Shown in pieces: positions 1 to 7,624 of a stretch of 25,859 nt of DNA. The DNA is from Faecalibacterium sp. UBA1771 (GTDB taxonomy: Bacteria > Bacillota > Clostridia > Oscillospirales > Ruminococcaceae): NCBI GenBank assembly GCA_002315315.1, contig DCGT01000033.1:1-25859 (forward strand). The letters run 5' to 3'. How positions within the stretch are numbered: position 1 is the first letter of the stretch; each line of letters begins with the position of its first letter. Made by a program: the position numbers and the translations under genes. The notes under the pieces were generated by a model. The model searched no databases, was not told the origin of the DNA, and saw only the letters and a program-made list of their open reading frames with translations.

Positions 1-258
1 AGCGGTAAACGGCAGACCTATCTTGTCGGCAAACGGCTTGAACCTCTCGTAATCGTTGTTTGAAATGATAATCGCCTTGACCCCTGCATTGTGCAGCATT
101 TCAAGCCAATCTGCAACCGACTGCGTAATTTCGTGAGAGCCGTCGGCAGTCAATGTATTGTCGACATCGAGGACAAGCCCCTTTATTCCGTTTTGCGACA
201 GATATTCGAGTGAGATATCCTCTACCCTGTCAAATAATATATCGGGTGCCAACCACAT
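1..258 (-). CDS. yqeG: YqeG-like HAD-family phosphatase, partial (3' end beyond window)
   Basis: The first 86 residues of a HAD-superfamily IIIA phosphatase of the YqeG type are visible; the rest lies beyond the left edge. HAD motif I is seen as DVDNTLT (residues 31-37), with the nucleophile Asp31 and Asp33, and motif II as the SNN triplet (66-68). The start ATG at 258 follows an AAGGGG ribosome-binding site with six bases between. Relatives are annotated as phosphatidylglycerophosphatase-like or of unknown substrate, so the substrate is not settled by the sequence. It lies downstream of the rpsU terminator on the same strand, so it is probably transcribed separately or by read-through. An alternative is any other small HAD hydrolase, but the start MWLAPDILFDRVEDIS followed by a GIKGLVLDVDNT block is typical of YqeG. 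Confidence 0.85.
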   Translation of the reverse strand, partial: MWLAPDILFDRVEDISLEYLSQNGIKGLVLDVDNTLTADGSHEITQSVADWLEMLHNAGVKAIIISNNDYERFKPFADKIGLPFTA

Positions 259-337
259 ACCGTACCCCTTATATTCGGATAAATAAACGTCCTGTCGAGC
301 GCAGCAGTTACGCGCCGGCAGATTTTCCGTGTAATCC

Positions 338-371
338 AAAAAACGACAAAGCATTAAGCTTTGTCGTTTTT
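338..371 (-). terminator. Intrinsic terminator after rpsU
   Basis: A perfect inverted repeat (AAAACGACAAAGC and its complement) with a five-base loop is followed on the minus strand by a run of T. It begins 14 bases after the rpsU stop codon. The repeat is A-rich on one side and T-rich on the other, so it could also act on plus-strand transcripts. Confidence 0.85.
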
Positions 372-384
372 AGTCACGCTGTAA

Positions 385-561
385 TTATTTATACTTGCGC
401 TTACGAGCCGCCTCGGACTTCTTCTTGCGCTTGACCGACGGCTTTTCGTAATGCTCACGCTTACGAACTTCAGCCAAAACTCCGGAGCGAGCGCACTGGC
501 GCTTAAAACGTCTCAGGGCACTGTCAAGGCTCTCGTTTTCTTTTACTCTGACTTCCGACAC
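385..561 (-). CDS. rpsU: 30S ribosomal protein S21
   Basis: This encodes the small-subunit protein S21, 58 residues, Arg/Lys-rich, with the hallmark start SEVRVKENESLDSALRRFKR and a basic tail ending ARKRKYK. S21 binds the 30S platform near the anti-Shine-Dalgarno region. I place the start at the GTG at 561 rather than at an upstream in-frame start: family members begin exactly here, a GGGGGGAG ribosome-binding stretch lies about ten bases upstream, and a consensus promoter (614-642) covers the upstream extension. It is the last member of the leuS-containing block, with its own promoter on one side and a terminator on the other, so it can be expressed independently of leuS. Confidence 0.95.
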   Translation of the reverse strand: MSEVRVKENESLDSALRRFKRQCARSGVLAEVRKREHYEKPSVKRKKKSEAARKRKYK

Positions 562-613
562 TCTTTTTTCACTCCCCCCGCCACACGGCAAGGATATTAC
601 AATAACGTTATTT

Positions 614-642
614 ATTTTAACGCCTTTTTTCACCAAAGTCAA
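614..642 (-). promoter_or_regulatory. Sigma-A-type promoter for rpsU
   Basis: On the minus strand the -35 box TTGACT (642-637) and the -10 box TAAAAT (619-614) are separated by exactly 17 bases. It lies in the gap between leuS and rpsU, about 50 bases before the GTG start of rpsU. Confidence 0.75.
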
Positions 643-652
643 GACAACTTAA

Positions 653-3058
653 TTATTTTGCGACAATATTCACGATTTTTCCTTTAACATATATTGTCTT
701 GACGATATTTTTGCCCGAAAGCTCGGCTTTAAGCTTATCATCCGCCTCAACTGCTTCCATTGCGGCGTCCTGATCGGCATCGGCGGCAACGGTAATTCTG
801 CCCTTTAACTTGCCGTTAATCTGTACGGCTATCTCAACAACGTTGTCCACGCACTTGCTCTCGTCGTAATCGGGCCACACGGAATGGGCAATCTGACCCT
901 CAAATCCGGCAAGCTCCCACATTTCCTCTGTGATGTGCGGCGCAAACGGATTGAGCAGGCGCAGAAATACACTCATTTCCTTGCGGGTAATACTCTTTTT
1001 ATCGTAAATCTTGTTGATAAGAGCCATCATACCGGCAATGGCGGTATTGAATTTGAGGGTTTCGATATCTCCTGACACCTTTTTGACGGTGCGGTGGAAA
1101 TCGTTCTCCAGCTCGGGCGAATACTCAGCACCGTCGCACAGCAGACCGAGCAGTCCGAAGGAGCGATCGAGGAATCTCTTACAGCCCTTAATGCTGGTGC
1201 TTGACCACGGCGCGGCTTTCTCGAAGTCTCCGACGAACATCTCGTACATACGCATGGTATCGGCACCGTACTCATTGATTACGTCATCGGGATTTACTAC
1301 GTTTCCTCTCGACTTGGACATCTTTTCTCCGTCCTCACCGAGAATCATTCCGTGACTCGTGCGCTTGGCATACGGCTCGTTTGTCGGAACAACTCCGATA
1401 TCATAAAGGAATTTATGCCAGAATCTCGAATAGAGCAGGTGCAGTGTGGTATGCTCCATACCTCCGTTGTACCAGTCGATCGGAGACCAGTATTCGAGAG
1501 CCTCTTTTGAAGCAAGTGCATCGTTGTTGTCGGGGTCCATATAACGCAGATAGTACCACGACGAGCCGCCCCACTGAGGCATAGTATCCGTTTCGCGCTC
1601 GGCAGGTCCGCCGCAGCACGGGCAGGTTGTATTGACCCAATCGGTCAGCTTGGACAGCGGCGATTCACCGTTATCGGTCGGTTCATAGTCGGCAAGCGGC
1701 GGCAGCTCAAGCGGCAGCTCGCTCTCGGGAATGGCGACATATCCGCATTTTTCACAATGAACAATCGGAATCGGCTCACCCCAATAGCGCTGACGGGAGA
1801 ATACCCAGTCGCGAAGCTTATAGTTAATCTTTTGATGACCCTTTCCGTTTTCGGTCAGCCACTCGATAATCTTTTTCTTTGCTTCCTCAACCGACAGACC
1901 GTTGAGAAATTCGGAGTTGGTCATAGCGCCGGTTTCACAATCAGTAAAGGCGGCGTCGGAAATATCTCCGCCGGCTACAACCTCTATAATGTCACAGCCG
2001 AACTTTTTGGCAAATTCATAGTCGCGGTCATCGTGCGCGGGAACAGCCATAATCGCACCGGTGCCGTAGGTGGAAAGGACGTAATCGGAAATATAAATGG
2101 GAATCTGCTTTCCGTTTACGGGGTTGATTCCCTTTACGCCTTTAAGCTCAACACCGGTCTTATCCTTATTAAGCTCGGTGCGCTCAAGGTCTGACTTGCG
2201 GGCGGCGGCTTCACGGTACGCCACTACCTCGTCATAGTTTTCTATGCTGTCCTTCCACGCTTCGATACGCTCGTGTTCGGGAGCCATGACCATATAGGTT
2301 GCACCGAACAACGTGTCGGGGCGTGTAGTAAATACCACCAGGTCGTCGCCCTGCGTCGTGCCAAAGGTGACCTCGGCGCCGTAGGAACGTCCTATCCAGT
2401 TGATCTGCGATGTCTTTACGCGCTCGATATAATCAACGGTATCCAGATCGTCAATAAGGCGGTCGGCATATTTGGTGATGGCGAGCATCCACTGACTCTT
2501 AACCTTGCGGACAACCTCGCCGTGACAGCGCTCGCAGACTCCGTTTACAACCTCCTCGTTGGCAAGAACGACCTTGCACGAGGTGCAGAAGTTGACCGCC
2601 ATTTCCTTTTTATAAGCGAGACCGTGCTTAAAGAGCTGCAGGAATATCCACTGTGTCCACTTGTAGTAAGACGGCTCGGTGGTGTTTATTTCTCTGTCCC
2701 AATCAAAGGATAATCCGAGCATTTTCAGCTGTTTGCGGAAACGGTCGATGTTCTGCTTGGTGACAACAGCGGGATGAATGTGATTTTTCATCGCGTAGTT
2801 CTCGGTCGGCAGACCGAAGGCATCATAACCTATCGGAAACAGAACATTGTAGCCCTCAAGACGCTTTTTGCGGGAAACAATATCAAGTGCGGTATAGGGG
2901 CGCGGGTGACCCACGTGCAGTCCGGCTCCCGACGGATACGGAAACTCTACAAGTGCATAATACTTAGGCAAAGACCGGTCGTTTTTGGCGGCAAAGGTCT
3001 TTTCTCTGTCCCACGTCTCCTGCCATTTCTTTTCGATTGCTTTAAAATTGTAATCCAT
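653..3058 (-). CDS. leuS: Leucyl-tRNA synthetase
   Basis: This is a class I aminoacyl-tRNA synthetase that charges tRNA(Leu) with leucine in the cytoplasm. At 801 residues it has the normal bacterial length. The HIGH-type motif is HVGH (48-51). Cysteine pairs of the zinc modules lie at 158-178, 435-438 and 479-482. The editing (CP1) domain carries TTRPDT (244-249) and the AVPAHDDRD block (338-346). The KMSKS loop is intact at 579-583, and the anticodon-binding and C-terminal domains follow. The start ATG at 3058 lies two bases after the rsfS stop, with only a weak purine-rich ribosome-binding site, which suggests coupling to rsfS. No T-box leader is visible because the gene sits inside the operon. 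Confidence 0.97.
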   Translation of the reverse strand: MDYNFKAIEKKWQETWDREKTFAAKNDRSLPKYYALVEFPYPSGAGLHVGHPRPYTALDIVSRKKRLEGYNVLFPIGYDAFGLPTENYAMKNHIHPAVVTKQNIDRFRKQLKMLGLSFDWDREINTTEPSYYKWTQWIFLQLFKHGLAYKKEMAVNFCTSCKVVLANEEVVNGVCERCHGEVVRKVKSQWMLAITKYADRLIDDLDTVDYIERVKTSQINWIGRSYGAEVTFGTTQGDDLVVFTTRPDTLFGATYMVMAPEHERIEAWKDSIENYDEVVAYREAAARKSDLERTELNKDKTGVELKGVKGINPVNGKQIPIYISDYVLSTYGTGAIMAVPAHDDRDYEFAKKFGCDIIEVVAGGDISDAAFTDCETGAMTNSEFLNGLSVEEAKKKIIEWLTENGKGHQKINYKLRDWVFSRQRYWGEPIPIVHCEKCGYVAIPESELPLELPPLADYEPTDNGESPLSKLTDWVNTTCPCCGGPAERETDTMPQWGGSSWYYLRYMDPDNNDALASKEALEYWSPIDWYNGGMEHTTLHLLYSRFWHKFLYDIGVVPTNEPYAKRTSHGMILGEDGEKMSKSRGNVVNPDDVINEYGADTMRMYEMFVGDFEKAAPWSSTSIKGCKRFLDRSFGLLGLLCDGAEYSPELENDFHRTVKKVSGDIETLKFNTAIAGMMALINKIYDKKSITRKEMSVFLRLLNPFAPHITEEMWELAGFEGQIAHSVWPDYDESKCVDNVVEIAVQINGKLKGRITVAADADQDAAMEAVEADDKLKAELSGKNIVKTIYVKGKIVNIVAK

Positions 3059-3060
3059 AA

Positions 3061-3414
3061 TTATCGTTCTTCTTCCTCAAATTCAACAGGTTCCGCGTCT
3101 GCCCAAAGGCGTTCGAGCGAATAAAATTTTCTTGCATCGGGACTGAAAACGTGTACGATGACCGTACCGTAATCCATAAGCATCCAACCGCTCGTGTCGG
3201 TTCCCTCTATCCTCACGGGCAACACGCTGTCCTGCTTGAGCTTGAACTCCACCTCATCGGTCAATGCACGAACCTGTGTGGAGCTTTCGCCGGTGGCAAT
3301 GACAAAATAGTCGGTAATGACGGTAAGGTCGCGAAGCTTCAGGATTTTGATTTCTTTACCGAGTTTGCTGTCGAGCGCCTCGGCAATTTTGCGGGCAAGC
3401 TCCAATGATGTCAT
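3061..3414 (-). CDS. rsfS: Ribosome silencing factor RsfS
   Basis: This is a member of the RsfS/Iojap/YbeB family, which binds ribosomal protein L14 and blocks subunit joining when nutrients run low. The 117-residue product shows the family core: DLTVITDYFVIATGES (about residues 30-45), then VEGTD-type and SGWMLMDYG segments and VHVF followed by the YSLERLWADA end. The start is placed at the ATG at 3414, which follows a GAGGGAG ribosome-binding site inside the end of the LCP gene. An upstream in-frame start would add 13 residues that the family lacks. It sits between the LCP gene (one base apart) and leuS (two bases apart), part of the conserved nadD-yqeK-LCP-rsfS order. Confidence 0.93.
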   Translation of the reverse strand: MTSLELARKIAEALDSKLGKEIKILKLRDLTVITDYFVIATGESSTQVRALTDEVEFKLKQDSVLPVRIEGTDTSGWMLMDYGTVIVHVFSPDARKFYSLERLWADAEPVEFEEEER

Positions 3415-3415
3415 A

Positions 3416-4513
3416 TCAGTCTCCCTCGTTTTCCGACGTGCCGGTGTATTCACCGAGCGTTACTCCCTGCTCGTCAAGTACATTGTAGGTGTTCTGAATC
3501 TCTATCGCTCCCAGCTCGGTTTCGGGAACGCTGTCGTTGTAGGGTCTCATATATTCGTTGAGCATATCGGCAAGCTCTTTTTTGTGAACCGAGAAAACCG
3601 ACAGCTTGCGCTCGCCGTAGCCGTTGACGCCTTCTCCCGGTGCACGAATCATAGTGACGGAATCCATCGACATATCCTTGACCTTAAGAGCAAGCGAAAT
3701 GCACTCGGCAACCGAGAAATCCGTTTCGAGATACGGGAAAATCGCTCTTACGAGTGAAACAAGCTCACTTGTCGGAGTGGAGAAAACCTTAGACATCAGC
3801 GCGGCTAAGAAATAGCGCTGAACGTTCATTCGGTCGATATCTGCATTGGTGTAATCGCGATAGCGCACAAACAGATCGGCAGTCACACCGTCCAGCACGT
3901 TTACACCCTTATTTAGCTCAACTTGACCGATGACTTTCTCGTCCTCGTCCTTGATATTAAAGACCATATCCTTGTCGAGCGTTACCTCGATGCCGCCCAT
4001 AATATCTATCGCCTTGCGGAAGCCCTCCATGGTAATCATCACATAGTTATCCACGGGGAGAGCAAAGTCCTCGTTAATGACGCTGACCAACGCACCTATA
4101 CCCGGCTTTACGTTCTCATCGTCCAACCTGCCCCAATTATAAAGTCCGTTTATCTTGCCGTAATAGACAACATCGGTGCCGACATAGGTATCTCTCGGAA
4201 TCTGAAACAGCGTTGCCTTATCCGCCTCAAGGTCGAGGTTACAGACCATAATGACGTCGGTCATCATCGCCATTTCCTGACTCTCCCGGTTTTCGTCCTC
4301 GTCTATGCCGCAAATCAGGATATTCATTGTCTTGTCGCGCAGATATTCGGGAGTTTTCCACGCCTCCTCAATGACCTCCTCACCGGTGCCGACCGGCTTC
4401 AGATTCAGCACTGCAAGCACTGCCGCCGCAAGCAAGGCGACTGTAAGCAGTCCGATTACAAGACGCAGTACCGCACGTCTTTTCCTGTCTTGCTTATAAG
4501 TCCGTTTTTTCAT
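3416..4513 (-). CDS. LytR-CpsA-Psr (LCP) family protein
   Basis: LCP proteins are membrane-anchored enzymes that transfer undecaprenyl-linked glycopolymers (teichoic acid, capsule or similar) to peptidoglycan outside the cell. The 365-residue product has a basic N-terminus and a membrane segment (about 16-37). The LCP domain includes MTDVIMV (84-90), the IPRDTY block (105-110), KINGLYNWG (120-128), an IMGGIEV segment (171-177) and the arginine-rich VRYRDY...DIDRMNVQRYF stretch (216-235), which holds the conserved Arg residues for the polyprenyl phosphate head. The start ATG overlaps the end of yqeK by 20 bases. The gene often stands between yqeK and rsfS in Clostridia. The acceptor polymer cannot be read from the sequence. 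Confidence 0.92.
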   Translation of the reverse strand: MKKRTYKQDRKRRAVLRLVIGLLTVALLAAAVLAVLNLKPVGTGEEVIEEAWKTPEYLRDKTMNILICGIDEDENRESQEMAMMTDVIMVCNLDLEADKATLFQIPRDTYVGTDVVYYGKINGLYNWGRLDDENVKPGIGALVSVINEDFALPVDNYVMITMEGFRKAIDIMGGIEVTLDKDMVFNIKDEDEKVIGQVELNKGVNVLDGVTADLFVRYRDYTNADIDRMNVQRYFLAALMSKVFSTPTSELVSLVRAIFPYLETDFSVAECISLALKVKDMSMDSVTMIRAPGEGVNGYGERKLSVFSVHKKELADMLNEYMRPYNDSVPETELGAIEIQNTYNVLDEQGVTLGEYTGTSENEGD

Positions 4514-5078
4514 TTTCTTCCTTCAGTCCTATCATATAGTCATAGGCTCTGACCGAATTGAGGTCTAAAAAGCCGTTTTTGGAAACGATATGCGAAATCT
4601 GATTGACCAATGCGGCAAGCATTGCGTCCTCAAGAGATGTTTCGGCTATTTTTCTCACCTGCTCCGCACCGTCAAAGGTGCGGTCGGCGGAGGTATAATC
4701 GGCAAGATAAATAAGCATTTCAAACCGAGCCATACCGTATCTGCCCGTTGAATGATAGCGAATGGCATCGGCAATTTTTTTGTCGACACCCAACACCTTG
4801 TCGGCATATTCTCCTCCTGCAAAGGCGTGCCACACCGCGGGACATCTCTTAATATCGTCCAAGTCGATTATATCAGAGCCTTGGAGTATTTGCAATAAAA
4901 CGTCATCGGGAGCTTCCTTTAAAATATCGTGCAGATATGCCGCAAGCTCGGCATCACTCACACTCTCCCCGTATTTGCCCGCAAGCCTGGCGGCCTGAAG
5001 CGCAACACATGAGGTATGTACGAACCTTTTGTTCGACAGTGTCTGCTGTGCAAGCTGTATCGCATCGTAAACTGTCAT
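4494..5078 (-). CDS. yqeK: HD-domain Ap4A hydrolase-type protein YqeK
   Basis: This HD-domain phosphohydrolase belongs to the YqeK family, whose members cleave diadenosine tetraphosphate symmetrically to ADP. At 194 residues it has the usual length. Metal ligands are visible as the early His in FVHTSCVA (His21) and the HD pair in AAYLHDILKEA (His50, Asp51); a later WHAFAGG and an AIRYHSTG segment supply further His residues. The start ATG at 5078 follows a good AAAGGAG site. It lies 48 bases downstream of nadD, its usual partner, and overlaps the following LCP gene. Confidence 0.93.
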   Translation of the reverse strand: MTVYDAIQLAQQTLSNKRFVHTSCVALQAARLAGKYGESVSDAELAAYLHDILKEAPDDVLLQILQGSDIIDLDDIKRCPAVWHAFAGGEYADKVLGVDKKIADAIRYHSTGRYGMARFEMLIYLADYTSADRTFDGAEQVRKIAETSLEDAMLAALVNQISHIVSKNGFLDLNSVRAYDYMIGLKEENEKTDL

Positions 5079-5126
5079 AACGACCGACTCCTTTCCGATA
5101 AGTTAACCGTTATTTCAAACTGACTG

Positions 5127-5720
5127 TTACCGTTTATACAAATGGTGTCTTTCTATATATTCCGCCACTGCACCGCAAACCGCGTCCATGTCGTAATGCT
5201 CCGCCCGAAAATCGCTTGAGCTGACCTCGACCGGCTTCATATCGAGCACAACGGGCGCATGACCTGCCACGGCAAGCTCGCCGACCGCGCGATCGAATTC
5301 GCCGTCGTCTGCGTCTGTCCTGCGCGCAGAAACAAGCGTCGCAAGTGACAGGATTTTACCGGACTGCTTCCAACGGTGCAGGAAAATACAAAGCGCGTCC
5401 GAGCCGAGCACAAGATATATTTTGTAATCGGGGAAACGACGGTGCAAATAACGCAGTGTGCGCACGGTATAGCTTCTCTTTCGGCTTCTGTTTTCAAACC
5501 CGCTGATCGTCACACCCGTATTCCCGAAGGCAAGGCGGCACATATCGCACCGCTCGGCAAAGCTTGCTCCCGCTGTCCTTTTGTGCGGAGAATGCGCGGA
5601 CGGCATAACAATTATCCTGTCCGGCTTGACTGCATTAACGGCTGTTTCGAGCAAACGGGTATGTCCCAAATGAGGCGGGTCGAACGCTCCGCCGTAGAGA
5701 AGCAGCTTTTTCACGCTCAC
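5127..5720 (-). CDS. nadD: Nicotinate-nucleotide adenylyltransferase
   Basis: NadD joins nicotinate mononucleotide and ATP to form deamido-NAD in the cytoplasmic NAD synthesis pathway. The 197-residue product has the nucleotidyltransferase signature GGAFDPPHLGH (10-20, HxGH type), the PSAHSPHKR segment (about 40-48), LGSDAL and a C-terminal VAEYIERHHLY, all typical. The SxxFRA-type segment is present as SSSDFRAE. The start is a GTG at 5720, which overlaps the yhbY stop by four bases (GTGA); a second GTG two codons later would also be possible. The four-base overlap argues for translational coupling to yhbY. Confidence 0.95.
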   Translation of the reverse strand: MSVKKLLLYGGAFDPPHLGHTRLLETAVNAVKPDRIIVMPSAHSPHKRTAGASFAERCDMCRLAFGNTGVTISGFENRSRKRSYTVRTLRYLHRRFPDYKIYLVLGSDALCIFLHRWKQSGKILSLATLVSARRTDADDGEFDRAVGELAVAGHAPVVLDMKPVEVSSSDFRAEHYDMDAVCGAVAEYIERHHLYKR

Positions 5721-6001
5721 ACGCCGTACCTTTGAATGTCGTGATTTTTCTTGTAAAGAACAAACTTGCGCCCGATTACCTGCACAACCTCAGCCTTAAG
5801 CCTTGACGCAATCTCAACCGCAGCTTCACGCGCCGTTACGGGGCAGGTTTCAAGTATTCCGAGCTTAATCAGCTCTCTCTTGTGCAGAGCAAAGCCGATT
5901 TCCGTTATCTGGACGTCACTCAGTCCTTCCTTCCCTATTTGGAAAATCGCTTCTAATGCATTTGCTTCGCCTCTCAAATAGGCTCTTTGCTTGGAATTCA
6001 T
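5717..6001 (-). CDS. yhbY: YhbY/CRM-domain RNA-binding protein
   Basis: This small (94-residue) protein of the CRS1-YhbY family binds pre-50S ribosomal particles. The whole protein is one CRM domain: an N-terminal SKQRAYLRGEAN helix, then IFQIGKEGLSD, the GFALHKRELIKLGIL block and the closing VVQVIGRKFVLYKK. The start ATG at 6001 is four bases after the stop of the pyrophosphatase gene. It is followed directly by nadD with a four-base overlap. The yhbY-nadD-yqeK order is widely conserved in Bacillota. Confidence 0.93.
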   Translation of the reverse strand: MNSKQRAYLRGEANALEAIFQIGKEGLSDVQITEIGFALHKRELIKLGILETCPVTAREAAVEIASRLKAEVVQVIGRKFVLYKKNHDIQRYGV

Positions 6002-6005
6002 CTGT

Positions 6006-6608
6006 TTATTTCTCCGTTTTTATATGTTTTACTCCGCGCAATATAAAGGACAACTTCCCGAGCGCCCTTGCGCGGTGGCTTATATTGTTTTTTCGTTCGT
6101 TAGTCATTTCGGCAAAAGTAAAATTATTGTATCCGTAAAACAACGGGTCGTATCCGAAGCCGTTTTCACCTCTTGCTTCAAATCCGATTGTTCCTCTCGT
6201 TCTGCCGTGTGTAAATATTACCTCTCCGTCAGGTAAAATGGCGCAGATACAGCAGCGGAACTCCGCGCCTCTGTCCTGCCACGGAGTATCGCCCAGCTCG
6301 GCAAGCAGACGTCGGCAGTTAGCGGCGTCATCTCCGGCATAGCGGGCGGAAAATATGCCCGGCGCACCGTCAAGAGCATCGACGCACAGACCCGAATCAT
6401 CGGCAACAACGGCATACTTGCCGGCACATTTGTCAAAAACCGCCCTTGCCTTGATTTCGGCATTTTCGTCAAAGCTGCTTCCGCTTTCTTTCGGCTTACA
6501 GTCAATGCCCGCCTCGTCAAGCGTGATACAGCGGTGACCGTGCATGGACAAAATGCGCTCAAATTCCCTTACCTTGCCGGCATTATTCGTTGCGACAACA
6601 AAAGTCAT
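6006..6608 (-). CDS. rdgB: XTP/dITP diphosphatase (non-canonical purine NTP pyrophosphatase)
   Basis: This enzyme removes deaminated purine triphosphates (ITP, dITP, XTP) from the nucleotide pool by cleaving pyrophosphate. The 200-residue product matches the RdgB/HAM1 family. The substrate-binding start TNNAGKVREFE is at 7-17, the metal-binding VADDSGLCVDALDGAPG stretch at 68-84, SARYAG follows, and the base-recognition FGYDPLF is at 151-157. The start ATG at 6608 follows a GAGG ribosome-binding site. The 103-base gap separating it from ftsY is unusually wide for this operon and contains a small hairpin. Confidence 0.95.
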   Translation of the reverse strand: MTFVVATNNAGKVREFERILSMHGHRCITLDEAGIDCKPKESGSSFDENAEIKARAVFDKCAGKYAVVADDSGLCVDALDGAPGIFSARYAGDDAANCRRLLAELGDTPWQDRGAEFRCCICAILPDGEVIFTHGRTRGTIGFEARGENGFGYDPLFYGYNNFTFAEMTNERKNNISHRARALGKLSFILRGVKHIKTEK

Positions 6609-6642
6609 AGATTACCTCACGGGCTTAAAAATTTAATCGGTA

Positions 6643-6658
6643 ATACCTTCATAGGTAT
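6643..6658. other. Short perfect hairpin between ftsY and the pyrophosphatase gene
   Basis: A 6-bp perfect inverted repeat (ATACCT / AGGTAT) with a four-base loop lies in the 103-base gap between ftsY and the downstream pyrophosphatase gene. No T-run follows on either strand, so it is not a standard terminator; it may be a processing or mRNA-stability site. A second weak hairpin (ACCGT / ACGGT) lies between it and ftsY. Confidence 0.35.
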
Positions 6659-6711
6659 GATAATTCTTTTGATTTCACCGTACAGACGGTACCCGGACCC
6701 GATACCTGCGG

Positions 6712-7599
6712 TTAATCCCCGAACAGCGCATTGGCAAAATCCTCGGCTCTGAACTCGATCAGGTCGTCTATCTGCTCGCCTACGCCGATAAAACGCACCG
6801 GTATTCCGAGCTTTTTCTTGATGGCGATAACCGAGCCGCCCTTGGCTGTTCCGTCTAACTTGGTGAGAATAATACCGCTGACGCCTGCTCCCACCGCGAA
6901 GGAAGCCGCTTGATTGAGTGCGTTCTGACCGGTGACGGCGTCAATTACGAGATAGGTCTCGACCGATGCGCTCGGAGCGGCCTTTTTGACCGTCCTCGAC
7001 ATCTTGGCAAGCTCATCCATAAGATTTTTCTTGTTGTGCAGTCTGCCCGCCGTGTCGCAGATAACTATATCGCTGCCGCGTGCGTTGGCGGAGCTGACGG
7101 CGTCATAGATGACCGCAGACGGGTCGTTTGCACCCTTAATAACCTCGACCCCGCTCCTTTCGCCCCAAACCTCGAGCTGCTGCTCGGCGGCGGCGCGGAA
7201 TGTATCGGCAGCGGCAAGGGTTACCTTTTTGCCGTCTCGGGTAAACAGATTTGCCAGCTTGCCCGCAGTGGTGGTTTTACCGGCACCGTTCACGCCTATG
7301 AGCAAAATAACCGCCGGCTTGCCGGAATAGTCCGGCTCGGAGTCGGCTCTCAGTAGCTCGGTACAGATTTCTTTGAGCTGACCGATTGCCTCATCCGACT
7401 CGGTAATATGATTTTTCTTAATGCGTTCTTTAAGCTCATCGAGTATATACTCGGTCGTATCCATACCGGCGTCGGAGAGAATCAGCTTTTCCTCGATTTC
7501 ATCGTAAAAATCGTCGTCCGGCTTATCGGACGAAAAAGCGAATGCCATTCCCTCAATGGTCTTTTTCAGTCCCGCCTTGATTTTTTCAAATAATCCCAT
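6712..7599 (-). CDS. ftsY: Signal recognition particle receptor FtsY
   Basis: FtsY is the SRP receptor GTPase that docks ribosome-SRP complexes at the membrane for co-translational insertion. The 295-residue protein has a short N-terminal part starting MGLFEKIKAGLKKT, the amphipathic helix type used for membrane contact, then the N domain. The GTPase shows the P-loop GVNGAGKTT (102-110), the DTFRAAAEQQL insertion-box region (132-142), DTAGR (182-186) and TKLDG (246-250) with TAKGG after it. It lacks the long acidic A domain of enteric FtsY, as is normal for Bacillota. The start ATG at 7599 follows GGGAG. smc lies directly upstream, the classic smc-ftsY pair. Confidence 0.97.
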   Translation of the reverse strand: MGLFEKIKAGLKKTIEGMAFAFSSDKPDDDFYDEIEEKLILSDAGMDTTEYILDELKERIKKNHITESDEAIGQLKEICTELLRADSEPDYSGKPAVILLIGVNGAGKTTTAGKLANLFTRDGKKVTLAAADTFRAAAEQQLEVWGERSGVEVIKGANDPSAVIYDAVSSANARGSDIVICDTAGRLHNKKNLMDELAKMSRTVKKAAPSASVETYLVIDAVTGQNALNQAASFAVGAGVSGIILTKLDGTAKGGSVIAIKKKLGIPVRFIGVGEQIDDLIEFRAEDFANALFGD

Positions 7600-7624
7600 A
7601 TTATACTCCCGAATTTATTATTTG

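Noticed and set aside
153..434. Plus-strand 93-residue frame near the left edge
   Set aside because: It is antisense to the yqeG start and crosses the rpsU terminator and the rpsU end; no domain is seen.
562..642. An 85-residue version of S21 starting at 642
   Set aside because: The added 27 residues cover the -35 and -10 boxes and are absent from the family.
1757..2713. Two long plus-strand open frames inside leuS
   Set aside because: They lie entirely opposite leuS, which has full-length family motifs; they have no ribosome-binding site or recognisable domain.
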